Shown one piece after another: positions 23,590 to 35,610 of a DNA stretch of 64,000 bases; the first letter of the stretch is position 1, and each line of letters begins with the position of its first letter. The stretch comes from Sindora glabra (Eukaryota > Streptophyta > Magnoliopsida > Fabales > Fabaceae): the NCBI GenBank assembly GCA_020226215.1, contig CM035228.1:65259989-65323988 (forward strand). Reading direction: 5' to 3'. The notes beneath the pieces were generated by a model. It saw nothing but the letters and a program-made list of their open reading frames with translations, was not told the DNA's origin and did not search any database. A program made the position numbers and the translations under genes.

Positions 23590-24716
23590 TAAGCAACTTA
23601 ATTTTTTAAATGTAAGTAATTTGGGAGGCTTTATGAGAATGTTAACAACTTAGTCTTCAATCCTACAATAGATGAGATCAATTATTTCCCTTTTGGTGAG
23701 GTTTCTTAAGAAATGAAACTTTACATCAATGTACTTGCTTTTTCCATGTAAAATAGAGCTTTTAGAGAATTTGAATGCTAAACTACTACCATAATAATTG
23801 GAAGTATGCCATTCTTTCTTGAAATAAAGTTCTTTAAGAATCTTTTGCAACCAAATTGTCTAACACACACATGTAATTACAACTATGAGCTCAACTTATG
23901 TTGTTAACAAGGTCATAATTGATTGCTTCTTCAATAACCATGAAATTGCTTCTAAGACCATTATGAAAATGTAACAAAGTGTGCTTTTTCTATCTTCCAA
24001 ATCTCTAGCATAATCATTATTTGTAAAGCCAAATAGATTTAATTTTTCACCTTTCTTATAAAAGAAGCCATAAGTAATAGTACCTTTCAAGTAGCAAAAA
24101 ATTATTTTTAAAGCAAAAAGGTGCATCTTTCATTAACATTCCATGTACATGTTGATAAGACTTACAACTTATATAATATCAAGCCTTATGATTGTTAAAT
24201 ACATCAAATCTCCCACTATTTTCTTAAAAAAGTTGCTAGGAACTGTCTTTGCTCTAGGATCTTTAGTTAGCTTTAAATAGACCTTAATTGAAGTGCTAAT
24301 AGAATTATAATTCTTCATTTAGAACTTGTCTAAAATATCTTGGACACACTTTTTCTGAGAAATAAACATTTCAATAGTAGATTATACTACTTCCATGCCA
24401 AAAAAATAATACATCTTTTCAAGATTAAACATACTAGATTCAACCAACATGAACTTCTTAAAACATTCAAACATGGCACTATTATTTCCAATGTAAATTA
24501 AGTATGCCACACAAAAACACGTAATGATCATTTTACCTTAATCTCCAATTTTTGTATAAAGTGAGTGCTTATATAAACATTTTCTAAAGCCTTTCTTAGA
24601 AAATAAGCATTTATATGATTATACCAAGCTCTTGAAGCTTGTTTTAACCCATATAGTGCTTTTTTCTAATTTATACACCATATACTCTCCCTAATATAAT
24701 ATAGCTAGCAGGTTAT
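23590..24716 (-). pseudogene. Ty1/copia reverse transcriptase and RNase H remnant
   Basis: The 3' part of a copia polyprotein on the minus strand. From high to low coordinate: QASRAWYN (the usual LYGLKQA.RAWY motif) near 24630; the end of the reverse transcriptase domain; NSISTSIKV; GDLMYLTIIRLDI near 24200 (family: GSLMYL..TRPDI); then RNase H text GFTNNDYARDLEDRKST near 24020, where the family has G(Y/F)(S/T)D.D.AGD..DRKST; AISWLLKKQ; and a tail REIIDLIYCRIED and NILIKP, the standard copia C-terminus. Two pieces are open (23896-24126, 23650-23850); other parts need frame changes and contain stops. The upstream half of the same element is at 26270-27760, beyond an LTR insertion. Confidence 0.85.
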
Positions 24717-26269
24717 TGATTAGTGTGTCCCAATGCACTAAAATTAGATTAAAAACTAGTTTACTACAAAAGGATGCAATATAGTGGCATAACTAAGTAA
24801 TACCCTTAGTGATCCCTTGATATTATTTTTTACTATGAATTATTAATAGGAATGCAAACACAAAATGCAAAATTAGATATGAAAATAAAATGCAAGAACA
24901 AGCTAAAATAGAATGCAATAGAATAGATGCAATATGTTGATAGAATGCAACATAAAATGTTATGTTATGCAGAATGTAGTATATAGAACACATAATGGGG
25001 GATTTTGTGATTCAAAATTAAATTGAATGCATTAAATAAAATGAAAAGGCAAAGTAAACAACAAGAAGGAAAATTAATGTAATAAAACATCCAATTCAAG
25101 GAATTAAGATGGTCTAGTTAGATTAATCATAAATCAATTAGAATTTAATTTTTCTAATTAATTATTTAACCTTAAATTAGCAAAAACACCTGTAATAATT
25201 CATGAATCCTACACTAAATTATGATCTAGGATTTGATTAATTAAGATTAATTGAATTAAGTAACTATTATAATCCCTAAACTAGATAGAAATTGATTTAA
25301 TGATAGAATTTGATTAAATTGAGAAATTAAATTAGAAACCTTCAAATTAACCCCTCAACCTTTTGCCTCCATATGTAAAATCATGATTTACTAACCATAG
25401 TTCAACATCAAAATAGAAAAGTGTTTAGAAATCCCAAGGATGAATAGCAATTATACTAAATCAACATCCAACACAAGTAATTTCAAGAAATCAGCAAAAG
25501 TAAATAGGGAAAAGGGAAAAATAATTAAAAAATGTCAATATTACAAATAATAATCTCATAATATAATATGGAAGAGCCTTAGACTCCTTAAATCAACTCC
25601 AAAAATTAACCTTCCATGGTTAAAGAACATAAGCTAGAAGAAAAGAAAGAAAAGCTATTTGCTAAATATGTCTCCAGTTTCTTATATCCAATGAGTTATC
25701 CCTTTTTATTTATCCTAATTAACCTAAAACCTTACTGGACCTAGATTATATGTCTCTTAAAATTATAACAATGGGGCCTTCCTAATTTTTAGAAGTCTAA
25801 ACCTATTTTTTTTATAAGGCTATTAACTTTAATGGTTATAATAGTGAATTCCTATATGTCTAACTTCTAACTAGTTTAAGACCACTTAAACAAGGTATTT
25901 TGCATAATTCATAAATATAAAAGTTGTAGAGTTGGGTCTTATGGAGATTTAGGCACTAGTTTCAAGTTAAGTAGACCTTTATAACTCCATATATAACCTA
26001 AAAACTAAAACTAGTTCAACTAGGACAAAGAGACGGCTTTAGATTCTCAACTAAATAAGGGCTTAAAGTAGTCCAAACTGAGCTTTGACCAAAATATCAA
26101 AGTTATAGATTTTTTATAATTTTTCCAATAATATATAGATCATCCTAATTTGACATCCAGAGCTTGAGATATAGCTAAAAAAATAAAATGGTATTAAAAT
26201 TCAGTATTAATTGAATAAATTTAGAATATTGTAAAATCAATCCTAATTTATAAAACAAGGCTTATTGTT
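24717..26269 (-). mobile_element. Tat-like gypsy LTR, copy B, inside the copia remnant
   Basis: About 1.55 kb aligned with copy A. The left end TGAT...CAATGCACTAAAATTAGAT matches A's TGATGTGC...CAATGTACCAAAATTAG, and the block 'atagtggcataactaag' near 24792 matches A near 16883. The right end stops at about 26269, just after 'aatttataaaacaagg', so the final ~100 bases present in copy A (up to CATCA) are missing. It separates the copia integrase (26.3 kb) from reverse transcriptase (24.7 kb). Several hundred bases of copia coding are missing at the junction, so the insertion was followed or accompanied by deletion. Confidence 0.65.
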
Positions 26270-27760
26270 ATAAGTTGCCTCTTATTTCCATAAGTCTCAC
26301 AAAAATTTGCAAATTCATGTGAGTTATATCCTTTATCTTGATTAGTGCAAAGAATTTTGATAGGTTAAATGACTTTTTTCTTAACCAAAGCTTTATAACT
26401 CTTGAAAGATATAAAAGCTTTAAATTTTTCCTAAAAAAACTCATTTTTTATTATAATCATCAATAAATGTAATTATATTTTTTACCTTTATTTGAAGATG
26501 GATTTATTAACCCATAGATGTTAGAATGAACTAACTCTAATGCCTTTTTTGCTTTTCCATGATTTTCTTTGCAAAAATGGATTACAATGTTTTTTTCCTA
26601 ACAACACATTCTTCATAAACTTTAAAGGGAAAGTAATTTATGGAAGACTAGCCACCATGTTTTTTTGCTGTAGAATTTTCAATCCATTATCTTTTTGCTT
26701 TAATTTTGTTAAAAAGCATGAATGAGTGGTCTTATGGAGATAAAGTAGGAACATATGATTTGCTTAAGCAACTAAGCCCAATTTTGTATCTTAAATTCAA
26801 AATACTATATCATCGATAGAAATCTTATACCCTTTTTCTTGTAGTTAACCTTTATGAAGCAAGTTAGTTTTCAAATTTGGCACAAAAAGAGCATTAGAAT
26901 AGTGTGGGTAGAATTTTATTTGGTTTAGATGTTTACCATTCCTTTTCCTATGATGGAAACTATGGAATTGTCACTAAACTTCATGGCATTATGAAAAGAT
27001 TTGTCCAATTCAGAGAATGCCTTCTTGTCTCCATATATATGGTTGTCATAGCCAGTGTCTAAATACCACATGTTTTGTTGAGTTTCTTTTCTCATATTAC
27101 AAACCATTAAAAAAGACACCTTTTCTTTTTCTGTAAAGTTAATTCTTTCTTCACTTAGTCTATTCAAATTAGTTTGACATTCTGAATAGCATTTCATAGA
27201 GGACTTGTCTGCTAACTTTGGTCTATAAGCTAGTAGGTAATGGCCTTCACATCCTTTTTCTCTTCTTCAATATAGATTATCTTAATGCTGATGTTATTCT
27301 TTTTTATTTCCATGATCATTGTTTTCTCTACCTCCTTTACTATGACCTCTGACTTTACCACATCTTGTATTAGTTTTACTTGATGTAAAATGATCTTCTA
27401 ATGAAACCTTCGATGCTTGTTCCTATTTCTTTTACTGATTAAATTTTTCTCATGGACTAACAAAAGCTTCGTAAATAATTAATTGATAATTCATCAATAT
27501 CATTATATTTTTCTATAGCACAAATAACATAATTAAATTTTAGTGTCATGGATTGAAGAATCATCTCTATAATGGTGACGTCCTCCATCTCGTCACCATA
27601 AATCTGTATCTTGTTCACAATCACCATTATCCAATAAAAATAATTTGAAACTAGTTTTGATGACTTCATGCAAAGTGTTTCAAACTTTGTATGAAATGTT
27701 TGAAGCTACTACCTCTTTGCCCTTATTGTTCATTGATACGTCTTCTTTATTTCTTCTTAA
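26270..27760 (-). pseudogene. Ty1/copia gag, protease and integrase remnant
   Basis: The 5' part of the copia element whose 3' part is at 23590-24716. Read on the minus strand: gag text at 27457-27669 ending DELSINYLRSFC, including TLKFNYVICAIE (the UBN2-type gag region). At 26925-27197 comes the protease block WYLDTGYDNHIYGDK, where the family has W.(L/I)D(T/S)GC..HM, so the Cys is Tyr here; the catalytic Asp is kept. Further on is GG.RYFITFIDDYNKKW of the integrase core and, near 26300, NSHEFANFCETYG. There the match breaks off at the LTR copy. The zinc knuckle is not clear. Stops and shifts separate the blocks. Confidence 0.8.
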
Positions 27761-30066
27761 TGAATATTGTATTACAATGAGTTACACTTACACAATTAAT
27801 CTCTTCTTAACTAATCTCTTCATAATCTCTCTCTTTTTTCCTTAATTTATTGAACTTTCTAATTTCTATATATTTTCTTCTTCTCTAGAGTAATCTCTAA
27901 GATTTCTTTTCCTATTTATTGTATTTTTATAATCTCTCTAATTTTAATCACATTTGATTTGCAGTAATAATTCTTATTAAACTAAAAGCTAAAAAATTTA
28001 ATTGATAAATTGAATTAGATTCAAATTTGATAATTATTAAAAAATTAGTTAATTAAATTATGTAAATAGTTAAGTCAAAATATTTTTTTCTTTTAGATAC
28101 AGTAGTGATTTGCATACAATAATAAATGTTTGAGCCATATTTTTTTAGTAAAACTTTCAAAATTTTCAGCGTATTATAAAAAGCATAATATCATAGTTTA
28201 AACATAATAATTTAAATATTTGAAATAATATAATATCTTTAAGATTTTAAACAATCTATTCATGATATGGTTAAAGAAGTTGACATTTCAAAATCTAAAT
28301 ATCTTTTTTTTTTGTCAAGATCAATTATTATAATGAAAGTTACGTAAAGTATGAAAATAACAATTTAATCATTTAATATGGTCTTTGCTCTTTGGCATTA
28401 ACATCGAGGAAACTAAACAAATTCAGTTCCGTAGAATCCAATATGAAAAAGTTAATTTTAAGTCATATCAACGTAATTATTGGATTAATTAAATATTCAA
28501 ACATTAGTTTTTGATTTTTTTATTGCTTGTATTGAAATTTAGGGGGGAAATTACAATTTTATACAACACAATTTAATTTTTGAAAATTTCAATTCTACAA
28601 TTATTTTTAAATTGAAATGATTTTTGAGAAAGATTCACATAAATTTGCAGGTAATATAAAATTTCTCACAAATTTTACAAGTAGGATATATAATATGAAA
28701 ATTTAATTTTAATTATTTTAATATGATTATTTGATACTTAATATAAATAAAATATTTATATGAAAACTTCCTAATTATTTGCTCTCTCATTCTTTTTTAT
28801 TTGTTATTACAGTAAATGTGTAAGAATTAAAGAGGACATTTGTTAATTGCAATTTTAAAGAAAAGAAATTTAATTTACAAATTTATTCTTTACTAAAAAT
28901 CAATAATCAATATGTAAAGAGATTAATTATTTATTAGGATATTAAGAGTAAAATTAAAAAAAGTTAATAATTTTATTTTTGATTTTCTAAAGATATAGAT
29001 AAATAATGAAAATTTTATTTAAAATAATAAACAAAATAGAATGAAGGAAATCATACATAAGTTAGAATTAATTTTGATAAAATTTTAATTCCATATTTTA
29101 AATCTATAAAATTTACAATTTAAAATTTAAATAATTTTCAAGAAAATCTTATATTTAATTACTTTCAACTACATATATATCTTATTGTTTCCGGAGATTA
29201 ATAAGCAAAGAATAACTAAAAAATATTAATTTATAATAATGTAAAGGATAATTTAAACATTATTGTCAATATAGTATCTAAAGAAATATATCAAAATTTA
29301 TAATTTTATATAAGTATAATCCTAATTCTTATTTCTCAAATAACTTTTCTTTTTCTAAGACGATTGGAAAGATATATTTATAACAAGTAGATTAATAATA
29401 TTTTTTAAATTAATTCACAAATAATATCTCTTAATTAATTAATAAAAATATTTATAATCATGCTACTTTATAACAAAGTGATAGATAATTTTAATATCAT
29501 AACTAATATTACATTCAAGAAAGTATTTTATTTTTTAAAACTAATGAGTTATTCAATGTGAATGTAATTTTATATCTTTCTTTTTAAAGGATACTTGATT
29601 GTACATTATTGATAACATAAAATTATCAATTAACATATTTATTGTAATATTAACTTTTTATTAAGAAAAATTATATTCATGTATCACCAGGTTATAATTT
29701 AATTAAAATCTATATTGAGAATTAAAAGGCTCTTGTGAGGTTGTAAATTCAAAGCCACGTGTTTTGAGTTAATTGGTGCAGTAGTATCCCGCGGTTACTA
29801 AGGGCATCTGCTAATTATTGTTCTTTCGTAGATTATGGCAAATACTAAAAAATGGTAAAATACCTGATTTAAACCGCTATCAATTTTATCATCTTATTAA
29901 TTATAGGTAATGTTAGTTCATCGCCCTTCAATAGAAACATTTAAACAGCCATGTATTAATTCACCAAGAAAAAATTAGCTACGTGTTACTTCATTTTAGA
30001 TTTGAAATCCAAACCTTAGGATTCTCATCTATATATTTCATTTTATTCGCTTATTGGTTGGCCGTA
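27761..30066. other. AT-rich DNA, no gene recognised
   Basis: Very AT-rich, with no domain-like ORF on either strand. The copia 5' LTR would be expected at the left of this interval (minus-strand element) but its borders could not be recognised. A brief GC-richer patch lies at 29730-29830. Confidence 0.4.
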
Positions 30067-30177
30067 TGGCTTTCATATCCATTTATTTTGTTTTCGGTAA
30101 ATTGAATTATAGTACCACTTCCTGGCTTTCATATCCATTTATTTTGTTTTCGGTAAATTGAATTATAGTACCACTTC
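30067..30177 (+). repeat. perfect 56-bp tandem duplication
   Basis: The segment starting TGGCTTTCATATCCATTTAT at 30067 is repeated at 30123 with a 56-base period; the two copies look identical over about 55 bases. Among otherwise old, diverged sequences this indicates a recent event. Confidence 0.9.
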
Positions 30178-30779
30178 TTAAACTTCTTTTCAAAAAAGTG
30201 CTACTATTGATCTTTATTTCAAATAGATAATGATTTTATAAATTATTACTATTATATTCTTAAAATATCATTTTTTAACTATGAGAATGTGATTATGAAT
30301 AAGAAATTTCGAAAAGATATAACTTCATGATTAATTAACTAATTTTTGTATATGATCACTTATTTTCATTCGTTTTCCCATAATCTTTTGATAGAAAATA
30401 AGAAATTTTAAATTTGGCGGGATCCACCTAGTTAGAAATATGTAAATTGAGTCCAAAATTTTGAATGATTATAACTTTATACTTGATTGTTTGTTTTGGA
30501 TAATTTTTTTTTATTTCATATAATTTTTCAAGATCTATGCCCTTGTAACCAAAGATGTTTTGCCCACTCTCATTGGTGAAAAAAAATACCTTTTTCAATT
30601 ACTTTTTTTAATTTTTCTTTATTTTTTTTGTTATTTTTTCAACTTTAATTTCATTTTTATCAATTCAAATTCATTCGAATCCTATATTAAACTTTTGCTC
30701 CCCCCAACTCCTTTGGTGTCTAGTAGTGTCATAATAATTTTCTTAACAAACAAAAGTATCAAAAAATAATATATTGCTA

Positions 30780-31830
30780 TTTGTAGACTAAATAGTAACA
30801 TGTTATTATTTTATTTCAAAACAGTAATACTAACTAAAAATTTTAAATAAATGAATAAATTAAATTTAATTAATAATCAAATTGCCAAATAATAGTATAT
30901 TACTATTTATTCTCCAGATAATAATATGTTACTATTTTATTTTAAAGCAATAACACAAACAAAAAATTTTAAATAAATGGATAAATGAAGTTTAATTAAT
31001 AACTAAACTGCTAAAGAAGAGTATGTTATTATTTCATTCCAAAACAGTAACACTAATAAAAAATCCCACATAAATGGATAAATTAAGTTTAATTAATAAT
31101 CAAATTATTAAATAACAGCATATTACTGTTTCATTTTAAAATAGTAACATCAATAAAAAATGTTAAATAAATGGATAAATTAAGTCTAATTAATAATCAA
31201 ATTGCCAAATAGCAGTATGTTACTATTTGTTTTCTAGACAGTAACATGTTACTTTTTCATTCTAAAATAATAATACTAATAAAAAATCCTAAATAAATGG
31301 ATAAACAAGTTTAATTAACAAACAAAATATCAAAGAAAAGTATATTACGTTTCATTTCTAGGTAGAAATATTAACAAAAAATTCTAAATAAATGGATAAA
31401 TTAAGTTTAATTAACAACCAAATTATTAAAAAAGAGGATATTATTATTTGGTTCTAAAACAGTAACCCAACCAAAAATTTCAAATAAATAAAAAAATAAG
31501 TCTAATTGATAACGAAATTACTAAATAATAGCATGTTACTATTTATTCTTCAGATAGTACCATATTATTGTTTCATTCTAAGATAGTAATATGTTATTGT
31601 TTCGTTTCAAAATAGTAATACTAATTAAAAATTACAAATAAATGGATAAATTAAGTTTAATTAATAATTAAACTATCAAATGAGAGCATATTACTATTTA
31701 TTTTCTATATGATAACATGTTACTGTTTCATCTCCAAATGATAATACTAATAAATTTTTTTAAATAAATGAATAAATTAAATCTAATTACTAATCAAATT
31801 AATAAATAACAATATGTTACTATGTCTTTA
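30780..31830 (+). repeat. AT-rich tandem minisatellite, about nine diverged units
   Basis: A core reading AAATGGATAAATTAAGTTTA, or a close variant, recurs at roughly 30850, 30973, 31073, 31170, 31295, 31387, 31490, 31638 and 31765. Between cores the phrase GTTACTATTTATT..AGA.AGTAACATG occurs once or twice, so unit length alternates between about 100 and 150 bases. The units are diverged by substitutions and internal deletions. No ORF runs through it. Confidence 0.8.
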
Positions 31831-32948
31831 AGTTTTTATTTATTTTTATTTTTATCTTAACTAAAATTTTATTTTAACTTTTAAAAAATTAAATTTTTAT
31901 TAATTTTATTTATAATTAAAATTTTATATTAATTTAATTTTTATCAAGTTAAAAATTATCCAATTTTAATTTTTATAAGTTTTTAATTTTTAATTTTTTT
32001 ATTTATATTAAATTAAAAATTCTTCAATTTTAATATATGGCTAAAGATGTTTTTATTCTAGTGCTTTTGATCTTTTTGAAATATGTTGTAAATATGTCAT
32101 TTTATTTTCTGAGTATCGTGATAAATTTTTATAAATGGGTGTACTTAAATAAAAAAAAGTAAGTTTTAGATATCTCGCTATAATAAATTGCAACAAATGA
32201 CACCGGCTTGATTTTTTTTTCCTTTATTTTTCTTTATTTGGTAGGATTGTTGCGAGATATTATTATGGGCTTTACGATTAGTGCATGGGCTTTGGACAAG
32301 TTATAAGAAAATAATTAATATTATAACAATTATATAGTTTATAATAATATTTGAAATTACGCAATCAATTGTGTGGAATTCCATATTTCTTCAATATCAG
32401 CATTTTATAATGATATAATATGATATTATAATATTCATATATATTATAATATATATTTTTTTACAAACCGTATTATAAAAATAATTTTTTATAATAATAT
32501 TTTTTCCTTTTAATTTAAGTCCTTGTGAACGATGGCCTACGATAATATGGATAGTTTATTGAGTATAAATCCATTTTTGAAAGTACTTGTTGGAAGTGTC
32601 TAGGCTGCTTTCATTGAGGGATGGGACTTCCATCCCCCACCTATTGTTTGGGGTTTATTATCCTTGGAGATGTGTCCCATTAAGAACCACAAATAATTAG
32701 AGAGTAGGAAAAAATAAATAACTTTGAAAATGTGAAGGTCATGGGCTACCTGAAGTACGTGACCAATAACTCCAATTTTCAACCTAGTCCAAAGGGATGA
32801 AATAATTACAAGGAGACCCCTGCCATCATGTAGTCCATGGCCGCTCACTCTAGTGCATGCTGAGACTTTTGAAGTCTCTGTGTGGGCCTTTTTCAACTAG
32901 GAAGTTGACTTTATTTTACTTTTACTTTATTATTTTAACTCTTCATCT
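31831..32948. other. AT-rich DNA, no gene recognised
   Basis: Homopolymer-rich AT sequence to about 32500. From 32520 to 32940 base composition is more balanced, and the minus strand has a 98-codon ORF (32600-32896) without a recognisable domain, so it is not accepted as a gene. Confidence 0.4.
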
Positions 32949-32956
32949 TCCTCAAC
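32949..32956. repeat. 8-bp target duplication of hAT, left copy
   Basis: TCCTCAAC; an identical copy is at 40003-40010. Eight bases is the characteristic duplication length of hAT transposons. Confidence 0.8.
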
Positions 32957-33639
32957 CATGGATTTAAAAAATGGACTGTTACATAAAAAATTGCCGCAAA
33001 ATTGCGATTACGAAAGGAACCATGTCTGAATTTTACCGATTTTGCAATGTGATTGTAATTCACATGTTTTGTGATTGATAACGATGATACAAAATGGTGT
33101 TATGGTCTGATACAACAATAACAGAATGCATCTCCGTATTTAATTGCAACCTATTTCGTCATTTCAAACTTCAGATTTCAGTACAAAAAAAAAACAAACA
33201 AGAAGAATAGGGAGGGAATCTATTTAGAAACATAGTAACAATAGTACAAATAACACAAAAGAGATTCTTTAACCATCCATTATTGATGATTAATAAACAT
33301 AAAAAAAATTGAAACTTAAAAAGTAGAAGAAAAGAACTAAAGAAGGAAACTCAATCTCAAACCAAAACTAAAAACCTGAGAAGTTGAACAACAGATCTAC
33401 AAATGAATGCTCTGAAGGGCAGATCAACCAGATCAACCTTCTGAATGGTAGATGCAGATCCAACTCTAATCCGACCATCCAACAATTCCAACACTTGCAT
33501 TGCATATCATCTTCTCTTTTGGTTTTGGGCAACAGTAAGTAAATTTTTTAATTTGATCCTTCTTTCTTCTTCCTAAAAAAATAAAAATAGAGCTAGAAAT
33601 GTAGATGAGTGTGCTGTGATTCATGAAAATTTGGTAAGG

Positions 33640-34040
33640 TGAGGAGGTCGTGATTTTTCTGGAAAACTAAATAGAAAATGCAAATAAGGCTGTCATTTTT
33701 CTAATTTTTTAGAGAAACACAAATAAGTTTTTTTATTTTTCTAGAAAACCAAAGAGAAACAGAGGTGATTGATGAGTTTTCTTGTGAGTTTTTTTATTTT
33801 TCTGGAGAGAAACAGAGATGAGTTTTCAAATTTTTCTAAAAATTGAAGAGAAGCAGAGATGACTGATGAGTTTTCTTATGAGTTTTCTAGAAAACCAAAG
33901 AGAAACAAAGATGTCCAATGAGTTTTCTTATTTTTTTGAAGAGAAATAGAGATGAATTTTTTTATTTTTCTAGAAAACCAAAAGATGATTTATCTGGGAC
34001 TTTGATTTTTCTAGAAAATTAAAGAGAAATGTAGATAAGT
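33640..34040 (+). repeat. tandem repeat in hAT 5' region, about 45-60 bp
   Basis: Phrases TTTTTCTAGAAAACCAAAGA, AGAGAAACAGAGATGA and GATGAGTTTTCTTAT alternate six to eight times with variable spacing. The units are diverged. Their location between the left end and the transposase start suggests subterminal or promoter-proximal repeats, which often bind hAT transposase; no binding site can be assigned from sequence alone. Confidence 0.65.
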
Positions 34041-34126
34041 GTTTACGTGTCTGTTTAAAGGTGTGGCGTGGGATTAATGTATAATGTAATTAATAATTAT
34101 ATTAATATATAATTATTAATTATTTA

Positions 34127-34488
34127 GGTTAACAATTAATTATTATTAATTGATATATTTATAGAAAGATATTAGGATTAATTTTAGATATAATATGATT
34201 ATCTTAAATTCTTAATAGATAATAATTATTAATTGATTAGGTTAATAAATAATTATTGTTAATTGATTAAGTTAATTTAGCAATAGTATAATTTTAAAAT
34301 TTTCTTAATTATTAATTAATTAGGTTAATAACTAATTATTATTAATTGATATATTTATAGAAAGATATTAGGATTAATTTCAGATATAATATGATTATCT
34401 TAAATTCTTAATAAATAATAATTATTAATTCATTAGGTTAATAAATAATTATTGTTAATTGATTAAGTCAATTGATTAGGATAATCCA
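34127..34488 (+). repeat. direct duplication with 195-bp period
   Basis: A segment beginning GGTTAA.AA.TAATTATTAT at 34127 recurs at 34322. Both copies contain the shared stretch 'gaaagatattaggattaatt' (about 34163 and 34358) and end with 'attgttaattgattaag'. The copies differ at scattered bases, and the second is slightly shorter. Confidence 0.75.
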
Positions 34489-34737
34489 AAGATTTAAGAC
34501 ATGAAATACCTTCATATATTCTTCTTTTTTTTAAAAAAAAATCTCAAAATAAATTAATAAATGAAATAAAAATAAAAATTAGAATATGTAGAAAGCAATT
34601 CAATAATAAAAATGTAATTATCATTAATTTTTTTTATATATAAGCATTTTGTAAATAGTGTTTGTTTTTATCATTATGATTACCATTATTGTAAAATACT
34701 TCCATTAATTAATTGTTGATATGTTTTCTAAATAGAT

Positions 34738-35610
34738 ATGCCACTTAGAGAAACATTTCCATCTGGAAGATTAGAAAATGCACCAAGTAATGATATAAGC
34801 TGGCATTTTGGTACTCCTATTCCTGGGACTCGAAATAACATAGTTTGTAAACTTTATGGTAAAGTTGTGAAAGGTAGAATTAGACGATTGAAGCAGCATA
34901 TAGCATACAAAAAAGGAGATGTGGCAAGTTGTTCAAGAGTTACTTCTTTCATTAGAGAGAATATGATAATGATCTTATAAGATAGTAGTGCAAAGAAAAA
35001 GGATTCTAAAAGAAGGAAAGAAGAATTTGAAGCACATTTAAGGGGGGGATAATGACTATGATGATGAAAGTGATGATGATAATATCATTATGGATGAACA
35101 AAGGTCCTTAAAACAAGCCATGCAAGAAAATAGGAGGACACATCAAGAATGGGAAGACCGATAAAGATTTAGGCGAACTATTGGGAGGTATGATAATATA
35201 TATGAGGAAGGTGGGAGTTCTCATTCAGCTGTTAGAAGTAGAATTAGTCCCTAATAATTTGACGATCTAACTTTTAGATTAAAATTCTCAGAACCTGATT
35301 TGGTAAGAAGTAAAAGCTTGAAGTAGAGTAAAATTAAAGGCGGTATGATAAAGTTATTAAGAAAAAAGATAGGAGAAGCTCTCTCTAAATTTATTTTGTA
35401 TGAGCACTTACCTATGCAATTGGTTAATTTTCCATGGTTGCATAATTTACTTACTATGGCAGCTAACATTGGGCTAAGAGTTAAGTACCCTACTTCTTAT
35501 GAGATTTCAAAGGTATATTTAGAATTAGAATTTCAATCTAGGAAAACATGGATTGAAGAATTAAAAGGCACATGGAAAGAGACAGGTGTTACAATAATGT
35601 GTGATGGTTG
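34738..35610 (+). pseudogene. hAT transposase, 5' part (BED finger to central domain)
   Basis: hAT transposase binds element ends and catalyses cut-and-paste transposition in the nucleus. The open frame 34738-34980 starts MPLRETFPSG and carries a BED-type finger, DISWHFGTP....NNIVCKLYGKVVKGRIRRLKQHIA followed by DVASC. The expected second zinc-binding Cys in C-x2-C is Tyr, so the finger is broken. Coding continues past a stop through an acidic Asp-rich patch and a charged helix, with more stops near 35163, 35253 and 35325. From 35345 it is open again through IKLLRKKIGEALSKFILYEH to KGTWKETGVTIMCDG, the start of the central domain (DUF659 type). At 35611 the solo LTR interrupts the DGWTD codons; the sequence resumes at 37290. 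Confidence 0.85.
35606..35610. repeat. 5-bp target duplication of second solo LTR, left copy
   Basis: GGTTG; the right copy at 37285-37289 is GGTTA, one mismatch. Coding context (GAT GGT TGG) shows that the left copy is the original sequence. Confidence 0.7.

Noticed and set aside
30780..31830. CRISPR-like array appearance
   Set aside because: Units are diverged, of unequal length, and the 'spacers' are themselves repeats; the genome is eukaryotic. It is a minisatellite.
32600..32896. 98-codon minus-strand ORF
   Set aside because: More balanced composition, but no recognisable domain, no promoter or partner exon, and it lies beside transposon borders.
35251..35469. 72-codon minus-strand ORF
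   Set aside because: Antisense of the hAT transposase 5' part.
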